Positions 24,864 to 34,117 of a DNA stretch of 64,000 nt are shown piece after piece (positions within the stretch are counted from its first letter, which is position 1; each line of letters begins with the position of its first letter). The stretch comes from SXOA01 sp046153945 (GTDB lineage: Bacteria; Planctomycetota; Planctomycetia; Pirellulales; Pirellulaceae). Location of the stretch: NCBI GenBank assembly GCA_046153945.1, contig JBJXFF010000025.1, forward strand, positions 1 through 64,000, given 5' to 3'. The notes below the pieces were generated by a model. It was not told the origin of the DNA, ran no database searches, and saw only the letters and a list, made by a program, of their open reading frames with translations. Position numbers and translations under genes: made by a program.

Positions 24864-27581
24864 TTAGTTGTGCTTGGGCCGAGCCACTTCCCGAATAGGG
24901 TCGGGGTTGATGAGGCTGATCGAGAGGTCGTCGAGATTGGCTTCGCCGAGGCCGGTGAGGGAGATGGTGAGGATGAGGTCGCCGCCTTTCGGAATGGCCC
25001 GGTAGATGGTGAATTCTCGCCAGCCTTGCGTGAGCTGGATGCGCTCGCCAAGCTGCGGGCCGGCGAAGTTGTCGAAGATCAGCAGGCCGTCTTGCGTCGC
25101 CCCGAGTCGCTGCGGCACATGAGCCCAGCCATGAATGCGGGCGAGCTGCCCTTGGCGAACGGGGACTGGAGCGGAAGTGATCCAGAGCGGGGGACGCTCC
25201 AGAGCGACCGGTACATCCTTGGGATTGATGGGCCAGGCCGCGAGACGAAGAGCCGAACGGCCACCGTGCGGAGATTGAAGAGCCAGCGTGACATCACCTT
25301 GAAGAGCTTCGGACATTCCGCGGTGCTGTTTCCAGCCGGCGCTAAGGAGTTGATTCAGATTTTCCATTTCGCCGGCGGCGAGGGAGTTCGGTCCCCAGGA
25401 GTTACGGCGGAGGCGGGCGGCAAATTCCCAGTGGAGTGGCAGCAGGGCGAACTGGGCGACGCAGGGGCTGGCGGCTGGGGAGGGAAATGCGCCGGCCGTC
25501 TGTTCCCAGTAGCCGCGGCGGACCCTGGCGACGGCTTGCTCGCAGCGATCGGCGGCGGAATGTAACGTCCGCTGGTCCATCGTTTGCAAACCTTGGCGGG
25601 CCTGATCGAGAAATGTCTGAGCCTCGCGCAGCCAGGGAGTTGCAGCCGAGAGCGGATGACCCGCGGAGGTTAGTTCACGATCGACGTCGGCGGCCTGCGT
25701 CAATTCCCGGGCGGTTACTTCATACCGCAGCCGGCCGATCTCGAGCTTCCCTTCTTCCAGCACTCGTTTGAGATGATGGGTGACGAGCGGATCCTGCGTG
25801 ATGACAATGGCGGTGGCCACTCCCGGTTCGTCAAGCTGGATGCGAATCCCGCCGCTGCCGTGCGAAGTGCGAAGCTTGCGCGGGCCGGATAATGTCACTT
25901 GATAGGCGCTGTCCGAAATGGGGACGCCGGGAACGACGAGCGACAGCGGCTTGGTGTCGGCGGGGGCTGCAACGTACTGCTGAGCCGGGACATGCCGCGT
26001 GACGAGCAGCAGCTTGCTCCGTTCCGTTTGCAGCATGCTGACTTGAGTGGCCGCATCGGGGGAAGGAACGTCTTCGACGAGCGTTCCTGCCGCGGCCCAC
26101 GGCTCCAGCGACAGCAGCTCGAAATTGAGTAGCTTAAGAGCGTCCACCCGTTGTGAGCCGGCGAGCGTGTCGGTGGATAGAGGCACGCTGGAATGAAACA
26201 ACAGGCCGCGGGAGCCGGAGGCGAGTGCGCAGTAAGCGGTGAGCCGCAATTGCTGCCAGGTAAGGGTCTCGCGGAGTGTTTTTCCTTCGGTCATCAGCAG
26301 GAGTTGCTCGCGGAGTCCTTCCGGCAAGTGTGTGGGGAGAGTGCTCCAAAGGGGCGTACCCGGGCGGGCCAACTTGGGCCGGCCGAGTAGCCACGGACGA
26401 TAGGCGGAGAGTTCAAAACTGGTGGCGAGCGTTGGCTGGTCGAGGATGAGGACGTTGGCGATTCGGCTGTAATCAAAGAGATCGGCGGCGGGCTGGCAGA
26501 TGAGCGGTCGGTCTCTGCGGACATCGTGCCGGCGGATTTCGGCGGCCAGTTCTTGCGTGCTGAGGAGTTCGCGCGATGCCAGATTGGTGCCGAGGCTCCA
26601 GGCAAGGACGCGGTCATAAGCGGCCCCCATCGGCGTTTCTTCCGAAACGATCGGCGGAGGAGCGACGAGCCAGAGCCCCAGCCGCTGAGCTTCTTTGAGT
26701 TCCTTGGGAGTTGGCTCGGCCCGCAATTTGACGGCGTTAAAGCCGAGCGAGTGGAGCCATTCCAGCGGCTCGCCATTGTGCTCAATAACGCGGGGCATCA
26801 TCGGCCGGCCGTTCACCATCAGGAGCGATCCTTGCATCGCCGCGCCGTTTCGCGGGTCGCGAAATTCCAGGGCCGGCTTTTGCGCCGTGGCCGTTGGTTT
26901 GCCGCTGCCGGCGTCGTCCAGGTTGACGTAGCCTTGGATTTCCAGATCGTCGAGCCAGAGGTCGATGTTGCCAGGGCTGGAGTAAGCGTTGAGAACAACC
27001 ATGTCGATGTATGCGCCGCTCTCGTCTACCTTCTTCTTTTCCAATGCCAACTGGCGACGGCGGGCCCAGACGGCCTTGTTGAGCTTGTCGGGGACGTTGG
27101 TGACTTTGAGCTCCTGCCAGCGGCCGACGTCCGTGTAGGAGTCGCCGGGGATGAAATCGGCGAGCGGCTCTCCCGTCCCTTCATCAATCGTCTTGGGAAA
27201 GACAACGCGGAGCATGATCTGCACATTTGGCTTGTCGGACTTGAGCCAGACGCTGGGAACCAATTCGGGAATGACAGCCGCTTTGCCGACGGGGTGGGCC
27301 ACCCGGATATAGGTGCCATTCGTGCCCGAAACGGCCAGGCGCATGTACTCGCAGCCGTTGCCGCTGTGCGACTGTTGAAAGGTCCGCTGGGGCTTGGCGA
27401 CGGCAACAACGCCGCAATCGGCTTCCCGGAGTCGCCAGGAGGGGATCGTGGATTCAAAGGATTCGCGGAACTGCGCAGCGGCCTGGCTTGTGCCCATTCC
27501 TGGGAACAGTATCACGGCTGCTAACACCAACACCGCTCCCCAACGCGCGCGAAACCTCGATCTGGAGCGGAAAAACGACAT
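24864..27581 (-). CDS. Large exported protein, glycoside-hydrolase-like middle with beta-sandwich ends
   Basis: 905 residues from ATG 27581 (signal: WGAVLVLAAVILFPGMG, then TSQAAAQ); an in-frame start 19 codons further upstream is less fitting. Residues ~40-200 look like a carbohydrate-binding-type beta sandwich (FRESFESTIPSWRLREADCG; IDLWLDDLEIQGYV). The middle resembles a TIM-barrel glycosidase (LEWLHSLGFNAVKLRAEPTP, KEAQRLGLWLVAPPP). The last ~170 residues look like another beta sandwich. No catalytic acid pair could be assigned by eye, so activity is uncertain. Polysaccharide binding or degradation is the best inference. Single-gene unit. Confidence 0.72.
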   Translation of the reverse strand: MSFFRSRSRFRARWGAVLVLAAVILFPGMGTSQAAAQFRESFESTIPSWRLREADCGVVAVAKPQRTFQQSHSGNGCEYMRLAVSGTNGTYIRVAHPVGKAAVIPELVPSVWLKSDKPNVQIMLRVVFPKTIDEGTGEPLADFIPGDSYTDVGRWQELKVTNVPDKLNKAVWARRRQLALEKKKVDESGAYIDMVVLNAYSSPGNIDLWLDDLEIQGYVNLDDAGSGKPTATAQKPALEFRDPRNGAAMQGSLLMVNGRPMMPRVIEHNGEPLEWLHSLGFNAVKLRAEPTPKELKEAQRLGLWLVAPPPIVSEETPMGAAYDRVLAWSLGTNLASRELLSTQELAAEIRRHDVRRDRPLICQPAADLFDYSRIANVLILDQPTLATSFELSAYRPWLLGRPKLARPGTPLWSTLPTHLPEGLREQLLLMTEGKTLRETLTWQQLRLTAYCALASGSRGLLFHSSVPLSTDTLAGSQRVDALKLLNFELLSLEPWAAAGTLVEDVPSPDAATQVSMLQTERSKLLLVTRHVPAQQYVAAPADTKPLSLVVPGVPISDSAYQVTLSGPRKLRTSHGSGGIRIQLDEPGVATAIVITQDPLVTHHLKRVLEEGKLEIGRLRYEVTARELTQAADVDRELTSAGHPLSAATPWLREAQTFLDQARQGLQTMDQRTLHSAADRCEQAVARVRRGYWEQTAGAFPSPAASPCVAQFALLPLHWEFAARLRRNSWGPNSLAAGEMENLNQLLSAGWKQHRGMSEALQGDVTLALQSPHGGRSALRLAAWPINPKDVPVALERPPLWITSAPVPVRQGQLARIHGWAHVPQRLGATQDGLLIFDNFAGPQLGERIQLTQGWREFTIYRAIPKGGDLILTISLTGLGEANLDDLSISLINPDPIREVARPKHN

Positions 27582-27844
27582 AACGGCCCGTTGACAATCG
27601 GCAACAGTGGAGAAAATGGTTCCCACTTGACGTAACATCGGCTTGTATCAGGATTTGCGATGAGCGGCGAGGTCAAGTGTGGTAAATTCGCCACAGATGA
27701 TTTCCCAGGACGACAAGCGCAGGCTTGTCGTAAACCCAGAACGTGCATAGAGTTACAGAGATAGAGTCCAGCGATAGCACACTCCTTGGCATAGCGGGTG
27801 CTTTAGAGGTCTGGCAACACGACCCACACCCGGAGCCAAACAGC

Positions 27845-28132
27845 ATGTCCACCACCAGCACCGTCAATCAGACCGACGAACTTCCCAAGGACGTAGCCGA
27901 TTTGGCGAGCGCCATTGCCGCCCTCCCCGCCGAGCAGCGGTCGCGGATTGAGCCCCTGATGTTTCGTGTGGTCGATAGCACCCGCCGCCGCCGCCGGATT
28001 CTTAACCTGGTGCAGGAAGCCTTGAGCCAGTTGCGGCTGGATATGAAGTACCTGGTGTTTGACCTGGAAGCCACCCGCCGCGAGCGCGACGCCCTGAAGC
28101 CGCAGTCCGGCGATGAAGCCCGGGACGAGTAG
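27845..28132 (+). CDS. Small conserved-looking coiled-coil protein
   Basis: 95 residues from ATG 27845, with GGAG nine bases upstream; the frame is open further 5' but that part has no protein character. A low-complexity N-terminus is followed by a helical stretch with DSTRRRRRILNLVQEALSQL and LEATRRERD, likely coiled coil. It is basic in the centre, acidic at the end. Not recognised. It is followed within 70 bases by a strong terminator, so it forms a single-gene transcript. Confidence 0.65.
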   Translation: MSTTSTVNQTDELPKDVADLASAIAALPAEQRSRIEPLMFRVVDSTRRRRRILNLVQEALSQLRLDMKYLVFDLEATRRERDALKPQSGDEARDE

Positions 28133-28198
28133 TTCTCGCAAATTAAAACAAATCTTACTCCTACAAGCTGAGTTGTTTCACAACTCCTTGTACCAATC

Positions 28199-28235
28199 GC
28201 TCTGCCCCATCGTGCCCTGGGGCAGAGCACTTTTT
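28199..28235 (+). terminator. Rho-independent terminator
   Basis: A perfect 11-bp stem (GCTCTGCCCCA / TGGGGCAGAGC), an 8-base loop, and ACTTTTT immediately after. It terminates the small coiled-coil gene. Confidence 0.88.
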
Positions 28236-28254
28236 GTGGCGGGCTCCACGGCCT

Positions 28255-28277
28255 TGCCCGCAATCGCATTGCGGGCA
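28255..28277. repeat. Perfect 10-bp hairpin without T tail
   Basis: TGCCCGCAAT, loop CGC, ATTGCGGGCA. It lies just after the terminator in the 346-base gap before the kinase gene. The rest of that gap (28278-28478) holds nothing I can name beyond the presumed promoter of the kinase gene. Confidence 0.6.
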
Positions 28278-28478
28278 TCTGGCGGTTGGAATAATATGAA
28301 TAAAGACTGAAATGGGCTGTTGCCGCGAATTGTCTTCATGTGGCGCATCCCTAGGGGAACAGAGATTCAAGGCCGCGAAACTGGAACTTGGCGGCGACGT
28401 TTTTTTCACGCGGGGCAAGCCGCCGGAAAAGTGGCTGCGGCTGCTGGTCGGCTTTCCGCGGAAGTCTGAGCGCGCCTC

Positions 28479-29981
28479 ATGTCCGATATGACTGCCGAAA
28501 AACTGGGGCAGAAAATCACCGACGCCGGCCTGCTCGAATCGCGCGAGCTCGAGGCGGTGTGGGGAGAGCTCGGCACGCGCGAAGTGACCGTGGAACAGTT
28601 CACCAGCCTGCTCATGCGGCGGGACCTGCTCACCAACTTTCAACTGGACCGGTTAATCAAGGGAGAGCGAAGCGGATACTTCTACGGCAATTTCAAGGTG
28701 CTCTACCTGACCGGCACGGGGACGTTTGCTCGGGTCTATCGGGCCGTCGAGCGCGGGACTGGCCGGGTCGTGGCGGTGAAGGTGCTCCGCAAGAGGTTTC
28801 GCGACGACGGCGTGATGACCGAGCAGTTTCTCCGCGAAGGTCAGATTGGAACAGGACTGAAGCACCCCAACGTGGTTCCTATTTACGAGGTCAGTCCCAA
28901 TCCCAATGCTCCCTACCTGGTGATGGAATTCGTGGAAGGCCGAAACCTCCGCGAAATGGTGAAGGTCCGCAAAAAGCTAACCCCGTCGGAAGCCATGCGG
29001 ATAACGATCGACATCCTCACGGGGTTGGCATTCGCGGCCGAGAAGGGGATGAGCCATCGCGATCTCAAGCTCTCCAACGTGCTCATTACGTCCAAGGGAC
29101 GAGCCAAGCTCGTGGACTTCGGCCTGGCCGCCATTCGCTCGACCGAAACTATTAAGGACGACGACTCTCCCAACGCCCGCACCATTGATTACGCCGGCCT
29201 GGAGCGATCTTCCGGCTGCCGCGCGAATGACCCCAGGAGCGATTTGTTTTTTGTGGGCTGCATTCTCTACAACATGGTCAGCGGGCAACCGGCGATGTAT
29301 GAGACTCGCGACCGCATCCAGCGATTGAGTCTGTCCCGCTATCAAAATATTAAGCCGCTGATTCAAGTGGACCCCACGGTTCCCCGAGCGATTGCCGCAT
29401 TCGTGCAAAGGGCGATTGAGCTGGCCCCCGAAAAACGCTATTCCACGCCGGCCGAAATGCTGGAGGATGCTAAAAAAGTGCAGGCTCGCGTGGAAGCTGG
29501 CGAAGTGGCCGAAGCCGAAATCGCTTCAGCCGCCGCTGCCGCGGGAGAGGTCGTGCCGATGGCACCAGCCGTCAAGCTGCCCGCCGAAATGGAAGGGGCT
29601 TCCCGAACAATCATGATTATCGAATCGCGGATCGAAATGCAGGACGTTTTCCGCGAAAAGCTTAAGAAATACGGCTACCGGGTGCTCGTTTTCAGCGATC
29701 CGGTCCGGGCCATCGCGCGCATTGACGACGCCCCGAATAAGCTGGTGGACGTCGTTCTGTTTAGTGCCCTGGCCTTGTCGGACGATGCCTTGGACGCGTT
29801 CAACAAATTCGGTTCTAGCGAAGCAACAAAAAAGCTGCCGGCGATCCTCTTCGTCGATCCCAAACAGTCCGATCTTATCAAAGCCGCCAAGCTTTCGGAT
29901 AAGCGGGTTCTCGTCTCGATGCCGCTCAAGGTGAGAGAACTTCGCGAGACGCTAACGCAGCTACTGGGGCCGCCAGAGTAA
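28479..29981 (+). CDS. Ser/Thr protein kinase fused to a degenerate receiver domain
   Basis: 500 residues, no membrane segment. The N-terminal ~70 residues are a helical region seen before many planctomycete kinases (LMRRDLLTNFQLDRLIKGE). The kinase domain (~72-350) has TGTGTFARVYRA, K101 (VAVKVL), HRDLKLSN (193-200) and DFG (213-215), but the activation-segment end reads IDYAGLERSSG instead of the usual GTxxYxAPE. Residues ~375-498 look like a response-regulator receiver (SRTIMIIESRIEMQDVFREK, RVLVSMPLKVRELRE), yet the phospho-acceptor strand reads VVLFSALAL with no Asp. The result is a cytoplasmic kinase with a non-phosphorylatable receiver-like tail. ATG 28479 has only a weak ribosome site. 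Confidence 0.88.
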   Translation: MSDMTAEKLGQKITDAGLLESRELEAVWGELGTREVTVEQFTSLLMRRDLLTNFQLDRLIKGERSGYFYGNFKVLYLTGTGTFARVYRAVERGTGRVVAVKVLRKRFRDDGVMTEQFLREGQIGTGLKHPNVVPIYEVSPNPNAPYLVMEFVEGRNLREMVKVRKKLTPSEAMRITIDILTGLAFAAEKGMSHRDLKLSNVLITSKGRAKLVDFGLAAIRSTETIKDDDSPNARTIDYAGLERSSGCRANDPRSDLFFVGCILYNMVSGQPAMYETRDRIQRLSLSRYQNIKPLIQVDPTVPRAIAAFVQRAIELAPEKRYSTPAEMLEDAKKVQARVEAGEVAEAEIASAAAAAGEVVPMAPAVKLPAEMEGASRTIMIIESRIEMQDVFREKLKKYGYRVLVFSDPVRAIARIDDAPNKLVDVVLFSALALSDDALDAFNKFGSSEATKKLPAILFVDPKQSDLIKAAKLSDKRVLVSMPLKVRELRETLTQLLGPPE

Positions 29982-30059
29982 GACAAAGATGGAGAGAAGG
30001 AGAGTTTGGTATATTGCTCTATCTCTCCTTCGCTCTGTCTTCCCATCATTCCCCCTCCC

Positions 30060-31121
30060 GTGCCTCCCTTCCGCAATTACCATATCCGAGGCGATCTCGT
30101 CGGCAGCACGCTTTCTGGCGCGCTCAAAAAGTTGTTGGCTGGGGAAACCTGGGGGAAGGTCAAATCGCTTATCAGCGGCCGCCATGTGCAGGTCAACGGC
30201 AATCTCTGCCTGGACGAAGGGCGGCGATTGTCGGAGAAGGACGTTGTCAAAGTCTGGGAACAGCCGCTGGCCAAACCAGTTACCGCAAGTGACGTTCGGT
30301 TGCTGTATGTCGACGACCATCTCGTGGTTGTGGAAAAGCCGGCTGGGATGACGACCCTTCGCCATCCTGAGGAGCGGCATTGGCCCGCCCGCCGGAAGCA
30401 ACTCCAGCCGACGCTCGACGAAGCGCTGCCTCGCGTGCTTGCGAAGAAACTGGGGATTCCCGTTGCCGACGAGGAACGAACGAGTTTGCGGAGGGGGCGG
30501 ACCAATCGCCGCCCCGAAACGCGACGAACTCCACCCAAACCCAAACTTCCCCGGGTGCGCGCTGTCCATCGTCTCGACCGAGACACGAGCGGCCTCATGG
30601 TCTTTGCCCGCACACCCCAGGCAGAGCAGACGTTGGTTCGACTCTTCAGCAAGCATAAGATCGAGCGGGCCTACGTCGCTGTCGTGCATGGCGCGGTGGA
30701 GGAGCAGACCATTCGGACCTGGCTGGTTCGTGACCGGGGTGACGGACTCCGCGGCAGTTCCCCCTTGGGCAAAGATGCGCCGGAGTCACAGGAGGCCATC
30801 ACCCACGTCAAGCCGCTGGAGACTTTCGAGGCCGGGGGAGAGACTTACAGCCTTATCGAGTGTCGCTTGGAAACCGGTCGCACGCACCAGATTCGGATTC
30901 ACCTTTCGGAGAGAGGCCACATGCTCAGCGGCGAAAAGACCTATACGCACGCGCCGGGCGAAAAACCGCGCCGCGATGTCTCAGCCGCTCCTCGCCAGGC
31001 CCTGCACGCCGCTGTTCTCGGCCTCGTTCATCCGCTGACGCAGCAGACTCTGGCCTTTCGCACGAAGCTGCCGCGGGATTTGGAAGAATGGCTCGCTCGA
31101 CTTAAGAATGTCACGAAATGA
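30060..31121 (+). CDS. RluA-family pseudouridine synthase with basic insert
   Basis: About 353 residues from GTG 30060; the start is uncertain because no good ribosome site is seen and a TTG at 30006 is in frame. An S4 RNA-binding domain (GKVKSLISGRHVQVNG) is followed by the synthase core: LYVDDHLVVVEKPAGM, the catalytic HRLDRDTSGLMVFAR with its Asp, ERAYVAVVHG, and ETGRTHQIRIHLS. Between the EKPAG strand and HRLDRDTSG lies a ~70-residue insert rich in Arg and Pro (RRGRTNRRPETRRTPPK), which may add RNA contacts. The target uridine (rRNA or tRNA) cannot be read from sequence. Ends 13 bases from a convergent stop. Confidence 0.88.
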   Translation: MPPFRNYHIRGDLVGSTLSGALKKLLAGETWGKVKSLISGRHVQVNGNLCLDEGRRLSEKDVVKVWEQPLAKPVTASDVRLLYVDDHLVVVEKPAGMTTLRHPEERHWPARRKQLQPTLDEALPRVLAKKLGIPVADEERTSLRRGRTNRRPETRRTPPKPKLPRVRAVHRLDRDTSGLMVFARTPQAEQTLVRLFSKHKIERAYVAVVHGAVEEQTIRTWLVRDRGDGLRGSSPLGKDAPESQEAITHVKPLETFEAGGETYSLIECRLETGRTHQIRIHLSERGHMLSGEKTYTHAPGEKPRRDVSAAPRQALHAAVLGLVHPLTQQTLAFRTKLPRDLEEWLARLKNVTK

Positions 31122-31134
31122 GATCGAAAGAGGT

Positions 31135-31482
31135 TTATTGGGGGACGGGCACTACCGGGTCTCCCAGGTCCACCCCCAAAACTTCCGCTTGTCGCATGAT
31201 GACGGCTTGGAAGTAGAAGAACGGGAATTTCGGTCGCTTTTTCAGTGCATACTTCATCGCATTGAGGACCATATCTTGCGGCAACTCACCAGCCGTCACT
31301 TTGTCTGCCACGCGCGCGACAAACACAGACTCTTCCGGTCGCCGGCAGAGGAGCCCCGCTTTCAGCCGCTCCTCGAGCGTCGCCTGCATCGGCGCATCCT
31401 CAGCCATCAGCTTCATCGCCGGCCAGGCTAGCGGGACTATGATCGTGGAAAAGACTCGAGCGAACCAGTTGCGGCGATCCAT
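31135..31482 (-). CDS. Small hypothetical protein with N-terminal hydrophobic segment
   Basis: 115 residues from ATG 31482, supported by AGGAG ten bases upstream. The first ~30 residues (MDRRNWFARVFSTIIVPLAW) could be a signal anchor. The remainder is an Arg/Lys-rich helical region (LEERLKAGLLCRRPEESVF) ending in Val/Pro. Not recognised. Convergent with the pseudouridine synthase gene. Confidence 0.6.
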   Translation of the reverse strand: MDRRNWFARVFSTIIVPLAWPAMKLMAEDAPMQATLEERLKAGLLCRRPEESVFVARVADKVTAGELPQDMVLNAMKYALKKRPKFPFFYFQAVIMRQAEVLGVDLGDPVVPVPQ

Positions 31483-31547
31483 AGCGGCCAATCTCCTGAT
31501 TCCTTCAGGACTTATCAACAGAATCCCCCACCCATTACCAGCGGCTT

Positions 31548-32078
31548 CTACCGGGACTGGCGGCGGCGTGCAAGGTCATTTCTTACAAAGCGACTTCTCG
31601 GGCTAGCGAGTGCCGCCTTTCGCTTCTCACGTCGGTATCTCAACAGAACAGCGACTTGCAGCACGAAGGCCCCGATGGCTCCCCCCTGCACTGTGGCGAC
31701 GATAAGATGCGGCACGATCCAAATCCAGTCCCACCACCAGTTCCAGTAGTCCATTCGCCGCAGTAGTTCGGCAAATTCAATCGCCAGCGCGAGGCAGGTC
31801 AGGGAGCCGACCGACGCTCCTAGAAACATGCCCCGCAGTGCGGGCGACCAATTCGTTTCCTCCTTTCGCGGCTGAAACATCGCCGCCAACACAGAAGCAG
31901 TAATCGCGAGGATGATTGGAATGTTCCTTGCTCGCTCAATCGCCTCACTCAAGTCAAATGCCGTCATCAAATAGTTGCGGCGGAGCCCGAAGAACAAGGC
32001 AACAAGTGCCGTTGCTAGAAACAGGAAACGCAACGAGACTCGCGGGCGCAATTGTGATCTTCGCGGCAGTGCAGCCAT
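31548..32078 (-). CDS. Multi-pass membrane protein with SLRFLFLATALVALFFG start
   Basis: 176 residues; about four transmembrane segments (LRFLFLATALVALFFGL, IPIILAITASVLAAMF, GMFLGASVGSLTCLALAI, VATVQGGAIGAFVLQVAVLL) and a very basic C-terminus. The first helix resembles the SLRxL...VALxxG opening shared by many short planctomycete membrane proteins, including the cluster at 46-52 kb. The function is unknown. It lies 28 bases upstream of the amidohydrolase stop on the same strand but transcribed away from it, so is not in an operon with that gene's start. Confidence 0.65.
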   Translation of the reverse strand: MAALPRRSQLRPRVSLRFLFLATALVALFFGLRRNYLMTAFDLSEAIERARNIPIILAITASVLAAMFQPRKEETNWSPALRGMFLGASVGSLTCLALAIEFAELLRRMDYWNWWWDWIWIVPHLIVATVQGGAIGAFVLQVAVLLRYRREKRKAALASPRSRFVRNDLARRRQSR

Positions 32079-32106
32079 GCACTCTCATTCGCAGGGGCAG
32101 CGAGAA

Positions 32107-33306
32107 CTATTCCCGTTTCGATTGCAATCGCTCGATCTTCTCCCGCACTCCCGGCACAATCTTCATTGCGTTTTCCCGATACAACTTCTTTAGCACCTCG
32201 TCCGGAAGGTTCACCCCATAGATATTCCAAAAGCCTTGCGGCGGGAATTCTTTTTCACTGTAGGGAAAGTACTCGTCCTCGGTTTCCAGGAACCGCCAGT
32301 AGAGTCTCAGGCGGTCTTGCGGCCAGGGACCGTCAGTGCCGAACAGGACCCGGTCTTGGTACTTCAGCAGGAACTTGCGTGCGAAGACCGGCTGACGGCC
32401 GAGTTCGCCGATGCGGCTGGCGATTTCGACGTAGAGATTGGGATTTTCGTCCAGCCAAAGGGAAACGGCGGCCAGGTCCTCCGCATTGTCGGCGACATGA
32501 GCGCTGAGGAAAGTTGTTTTGGGATGCCGCTTGACGACTCGCAAGAACGCCGCGAAAAGCTCTTCCTGCTTAGGAAATTGCGGGCCGTGGAAGCTCCAAT
32601 CGGGACGCCGGTGCAACTCTTCCCAGCGTTCATTCTTCTCGTCGATGGGCAGAAAGAAGGCAGCGGGATCGGCAACGTGGATCAGCACCGGCAATCCTAG
32701 TTCGCCGCAGGCCCGCCAGATGTCGTCAAAGCGAGGATCGTCAATCTTGATCAGCGAGCCGTCGGCATTCTTGTATTCCAAGCCGAACTGCTTGAAGATC
32801 TTCAGTCCACTCGCCCCCTTTTCTTTCGCCATGGCCAATTCCCGAGCCATCCGGCGAGCGAAGTCCGGGCGCTGGCAGTCCCAACTGGCGGGGTCATCTG
32901 CTTTGCCGGACCCTTGCCAATCGAGATTGGCGAAGATGGCAAAGCGGTCTTGATGTTTCGTCCACAGGAATTTGGCATGTTCATCAAGCTTCTCGCCAAG
33001 CTGGCCATCGAGACTGACGCATAGAGCGATGTGATTCTCGTCCATCGTTTTGACAAACGCATCGAGTTCCTTCTCTCCTCCTTTGAGCTTGATGCGGAAA
33101 TGCGTATGCACATCCACGACCGAGAACTTCGCCTTCGTCAGCCGATGTTCCGGCACCTTTAGTGCCGGCTGAGGACGAAAGTTCTCCAAAAGCAAATTCC
33201 GCCCCTCGCGTCCGTCGAGCGGCTGGGCCGATGCATGGCCAGTCATGAGCAAGAGGGGCAAAGAAAGAGCCACGGATGAAACACGGATGGGCACGGATGA
33301 AGACAT
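32107..33306 (-). CDS. Exported amidohydrolase family 2 protein
   Basis: 399 residues. A metal-dependent TIM-barrel hydrolase: DVHTHFR (metal HxH) near residue 65, LPVLIHVADP with a further His, FLSAHVADN, and FGTDGPWPQ with the catalytic Asp. The N-terminus acts as a signal peptide (VALSLPLLLMTGHASAQ). Unusually, the first ~12 codons are made of the CATCCGTG-type repeat that also lies in the intergenic region, so either the repeat was taken into the gene or the true start is downstream (GTG at codon 12). The substrate is unknown; the fold covers decarboxylases and lactonases. Confidence 0.82.
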   Translation of the reverse strand: MSSSVPIRVSSVALSLPLLLMTGHASAQPLDGREGRNLLLENFRPQPALKVPEHRLTKAKFSVVDVHTHFRIKLKGGEKELDAFVKTMDENHIALCVSLDGQLGEKLDEHAKFLWTKHQDRFAIFANLDWQGSGKADDPASWDCQRPDFARRMARELAMAKEKGASGLKIFKQFGLEYKNADGSLIKIDDPRFDDIWRACGELGLPVLIHVADPAAFFLPIDEKNERWEELHRRPDWSFHGPQFPKQEELFAAFLRVVKRHPKTTFLSAHVADNAEDLAAVSLWLDENPNLYVEIASRIGELGRQPVFARKFLLKYQDRVLFGTDGPWPQDRLRLYWRFLETEDEYFPYSEKEFPPQGFWNIYGVNLPDEVLKKLYRENAMKIVPGVREKIERLQSKRE

Positions 33307-33439
33307 GGAAGAAAGAGAGAAAGAGAGATGGAGGGATGGAGGGATGGCAACACGCTGCTCTAGCCCTCATCTTACCCTTCCGCCCCGGCCCTATCCGTGT
33401 TTCATCCGTGTTCAATCCGTGGCCAAATTCATCCGTGGC
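33269..33439. repeat. Inverted CACGGATGAA repeat cluster
   Basis: The left arm (33269-33300) holds three CACGGATG units; the right arm (33392-33439) holds four ATCCGTG units in opposite orientation. The arms are imperfect inverted repeats around a ~90-base purine-rich centre (GGAGGGATGGAGGGATGG). Similar CCGTGTT-type units occur again near 56221-56240. The left arm overlaps the 5' end of the amidohydrolase gene. Confidence 0.7.
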
Positions 33440-33444
33440 AAATT

Positions 33445-33843
33445 CTATTGCTCCGGCCAGTCGTAGGTCTGTCGCAGGGCGTCTTGCACGACGCCGGTCA
33501 CTTCCCGCAGGCGGACGGGCTTGGCCAAGATGCTGAACGTACGCTGCTTGCGGGCCTCCTCCCGGATGACGTCGTCCAGGGCGGCTGAAATGAGAATGCA
33601 GGGCAAGAGGGCGGTGATCTGCGTCTCGCGCAGCCGGCGGATCGTATCCAGCCCAGACAGACGCGGCATGTGCATGTCGAGCAGGACAATGTGAATGTGC
33701 TCGTTTTGAATGATGTGCAGAGCCTCTTCGCCATCCCCCGCCAGATACGTGCGGAACCCCCTCGGCTCAAAGACTTCCCGCAATGTCTCGCGGAAGTCCC
33801 GGTCGTCGTCCGTGATCAGAAGGGTCGGGGTTTCAAGTTTCAT
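33445..33843 (-). CDS. Single-domain response regulator
   Basis: 132 residues, only a receiver domain: acidic pair D12-D13 (ITDDDRDF), phospho-acceptor D56 in VLLDMHMP, Ser/Ala switch region ILISAALDD, and Lys 108 in ILAKPV. No output domain is fused, so it must act through another protein. No histidine kinase gene is next to it. The start at ATG 33843 fits the family length. Confidence 0.92.
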   Translation of the reverse strand: MKLETPTLLITDDDRDFRETLREVFEPRGFRTYLAGDGEEALHIIQNEHIHIVLLDMHMPRLSGLDTIRRLRETQITALLPCILISAALDDVIREEARKQRTFSILAKPVRLREVTGVVQDALRQTYDWPEQ

Positions 33844-34117
33844 AAGTGAGCTTAGCTCTTGGCAGAACTAGACTTAAGCGAAACAAGATGCAACTGAGGT
33901 GCCAAGGAGTTCGCCGGCCCCAGCACAGGGGCTGCCCTTGGAAGCGATCAAACTTGTAAGCCCTTACGACAAAACTACTTCTATCAAACGCAAAAGCAAC
34001 TGCAAAGTCAAACCCAAATGTTGCTTTTCACCGGTTTGCCTGCTTTACTGGCAGTGTTTCCGAGTTGGGCAGGCACAGCCTGCCCCACCCACTCGTCTTG
34101 TTATGCAGGTCAGCACC

